From Wolfiporia cocos (lineage: Eukaryota; Basidiomycota; Agaricomycetes; Polyporales; Phaeolaceae), in assembly GCA_029448655.1 (NCBI GenBank), contig JACCLO010000022.1:245863-309862 (forward strand): 64,000 nucleotides of DNA, given 5' to 3'. Within the stretch, counting starts at the first letter, position 1. The number at the start of each line of letters is the position of its first letter. The notes below the pieces were generated by a model. That model was not told where the DNA came from and did not search any database. It saw only the letters and a program-made list of their open reading frames with translations. The position numbers and the translations under genes are program-made. Shown here piece by piece: positions 62,100 through 64,000 of this stretch.

Positions 62100-63550
62100 G
62101 GAGCGGGTAACTGGTCTATTATTAGAGGGTACGGTCTTATGCCCTCGCGCAGCGGCGCTAGACGCTTGTGTACGCGACGTTGCAGTCTATCTGTGCTGAA
62201 AGAACTAGTTGTAGCAAACAGGCTCAAACTTTTTTACTACAGAGAGGATCATCAGACCATCGAGACGTCATTCGTGCTACAGCGTGATGCTCCGAACTTC
62301 TCCATCGGCACTCGAAACTTTCACACCCAATATCACTGCATTGTATCCGACACCGCGTACATCCGCGAGGCACACCAAGCCGGTTCAATCACACTATACA
62401 ACTCCACCAAAATCCGGGCAACATCATGCAAGTATTGCACCAACCTTGACAAGTTGTATCCACTGGTACACTGGAGTAGCATGAAGCCATGGTTCTAGCC
62501 GATGAGGTCGCAGGGATGAATTGGTCTTAAGGTCAAGACAAAAAGTGTCGTCCTCTTGTGGAGGGGTAGCGCGTTTCTATACTCAAATCCGTATAAGTCA
62601 CAAGATCACCATTCGAACAACGATTACAAGATAGCAAGCTCAAGTTCTCTACACTCAAACTCGCAGAAGCTTTAAGAATCAAGCACATACCAAAAACTTT
62701 ATCGAGCGTACAGCATTAGTATGCGATTATACTCTTCGATCATGCATACAGGTCGTCGTCCTGCGTGTATATTTTATTTCTGGTATTTTTGATTATTTTC
62801 CTTACTGTACTAAAACCTCTGCACCGACTCTAGCAGCGCGTGAGACATGTCCCAAGGGAGTGGTACGCAAAAGTGAAGTAGGATCTGTGACGTTCCAGAC
62901 CGACGTTTCTGCGCTCGAGGGTGGCAAGATGCGCACGTAGATTGGATGTGGTCTTGACATTGTTGATGGAGTCCGAGCCATTGCGTGTTTTGTACGCCAA
63001 TCCTGACGGTATGTCGGATGTGTCTGTGCCGACAACGTGGCCTCCATCTAATTTTTCTCCACTACTTCACATAGATTCATAGCCACAAGACTGTTATGGT
63101 AGTCATTTTTCCTTATCGAGTTACATGATCACTCGCTTCTCTCGATCGCATATCACTACTTTTTCTTCTGTCGTATTTCAGTTGGCTCTTGAAACTGTGT
63201 CGTTTGTAACATAAAACAGCTGCCATACCCAGGGTGCAATCCATCTCTCTCTCCTTGCATTTTCTGTGTGACGCTGTCCTCTAAGTCTTAGCGAGGCGAC
63301 GCCAAGCTCAACCGTAGCTGATCAAGTCTTTGTGGTGAAGAGATCACCGGAGAGTCTTGAAGTTTTTAGTCGTTTTGTCTCGTAGTATCTCCTTGTCGTT
63401 AGCAAACATGATCATGTGTTAGTATTCGTCATTGCGCGCACATTAGTTTGTGGCCAATCGGATATTTTGTTGTGGGTTTTTCTTGCATTCCCACACATAC
63501 ATTTTGTTCTCTCGCGCTACGTATCGGCGACCTGCTATTCGCTGCATTTT
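62100..63550. other. Presumed leader and 5' LTR of element N; no gene recognised
   Basis: A + strand frame of 119 codons (62139-62498) has no recognisable features and is probably chance. TGTATATTTT near 62767 could be promoter-like. No LTR border or tRNA-type primer site could be fixed. Confidence 0.3.
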
Positions 63551-63905
63551 TGCACTGCCCTTCCACACCACTCAGCGACTTCTGACACGTCACTAATGCT
63601 TGGTGTTATCATCACTCTGCCTGTAATCGTGTGTGCAAAATGTAATCCCTCCCTGTTATTTATTGGGATTTTCTGTTGGGTATCTACAGGCCATTTACAT
63701 TACAACAGCTACAAAATTCCCATAGGGCAGTGCAGGAAGAAGATGCGCAACACAAGTTTTTGTCAAAGGGATTTGAAGATGTGCGTTGCAAGCACGGGGC
63801 AAGGGAATTCACTGGCCAACTCTGTGGGTCAGTGGGACATGTCCTATGGGATGACGGATTGGACGTGAGGAATGTGGCTGGTATGTGAGCATTGTCACGG
63901 GTGGC
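63551..63905 (-). repeat. SINE-like repeat, copy 3, uninterrupted but left-truncated
   Basis: It matches 33359-33483 and 34052-34280 of copy 2 without the Lh LTR, so it shows the empty site (GGGTATCTACAGGCC near 63678). The B-box-like motif lies on the minus strand near 63766-63775. Confidence 0.55.
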
Positions 63906-64000
63906 TGGTTTAGTAATGAGATGTATGGTATGGAAAGTTGGGGTATTTTGCAACTGTTTTCTACTGTTGGTGAGGATTGTGGAGTTGGCTAGCAACTGTT
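63906..64000 (+). repeat. Tail of the + strand Lm LTR, copy 2
   Basis: AAGTTGGGGTATTTTGCAAC and the following bases match 34308-34370 of copy 1. The duplicated composite therefore continues past the window end. Confidence 0.65.

Larger units (their letters stand above)
58357..63550 (-). mobile_element. Element N: decayed Ty3/gypsy element, 3' truncated
   Basis: It carries gag (62099), protease and RT fragments on the minus strand with several stops and frameshifts. The left border cuts the RT domain near 58357 without an LTR end or target duplication, so it is a deletion or rearrangement junction. RNase H and integrase are absent. The right side (62100-63550) should contain its leader and 5' LTR, but I could not define the ends. 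It belongs to a different lineage from A-D: no chromodomain, ORF0 or dUTPase is seen. Confidence 0.75.

Noticed and set aside
62139..62498. 119-codon + strand frame upstream of element N gag
   Set aside because: No recognisable domain, it is antisense to the presumed leader of N, and no second copy is available to test conservation.
29925..64000. CRISPR array, operons or bacterial features
   Set aside because: No direct-repeat/spacer structure, ribosome-binding sites or operon layout; everything fits a fungal nuclear genome.

Overview
The window is almost entirely transposable elements, and I see no ordinary host gene. Several features point to a basidiomycete fungus, probably a repeat-rich Agaricomycete. 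These are Ty3/gypsy polyproteins with chromodomains, a Tc1/mariner-type transposase whose C-terminal block (key residues FIEYFWG) is of a kind I associate with mushroom genomes, a short GT-AG intron, and dozens of LTRs. The species cannot be named from this sequence.

Core system. Four Ty3/gypsy elements from three families share one layout: LTR, self-complementary primer site, leader of about 0.6-1 kb, an extra upstream ORF (here ORF0, about 280-307 aa), gag, and pol (protease, reverse transcriptase, RNase H, integrase, chromodomain, C-terminal dUTPase). Element B (44792-54799, +) is complete and all its frames are open. Element A (11430-21429, -) is a close relative with a single-base pol frameshift. 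Element C (6101-29924, -) is older and broken up. Element D (1856-6100, -) is a 5' fragment. In all four, an 11-12 nt stretch lying 34 nt from the start of the TATA box is complementary to a site 2 nt inside the 5' LTR. This is Tf1/sushi-type self-priming.

Layout. 1-1855: right end of a + strand element (E) inserted in D gag. 1856-6100: D (gag start, ORF0, leader with two solo LTRs, 5' LTR), itself inserted in the 3' LTR of C. 6101-29924: C, split by A and by numerous solo LTRs, most with perfect 5-bp target duplications. 29925-35541: copy 1 of an old, CpG-poor composite of LTRs nested in LTRs. 35542-42212: degenerate LTR pieces and a satellite-like region with an 84/171-bp alternating repeat. 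42213-64000: copy 2 of the same composite. It is split by a Tc1/mariner element (44153-57439) that carries element B inside its transposase, and by a decayed gypsy element N (about 58357-63550).

How the parts relate. Target duplications and the order of interruption give a relative history: old CpG-depleted LTR composite, its duplication, then C, Tc1 and N, then D, the solo LTRs and E, and finally A and B. LTR pairs of A and of B look identical by eye, so both are recent. Only B looks capable of making all its proteins. All percentages and alignments here are by eye.
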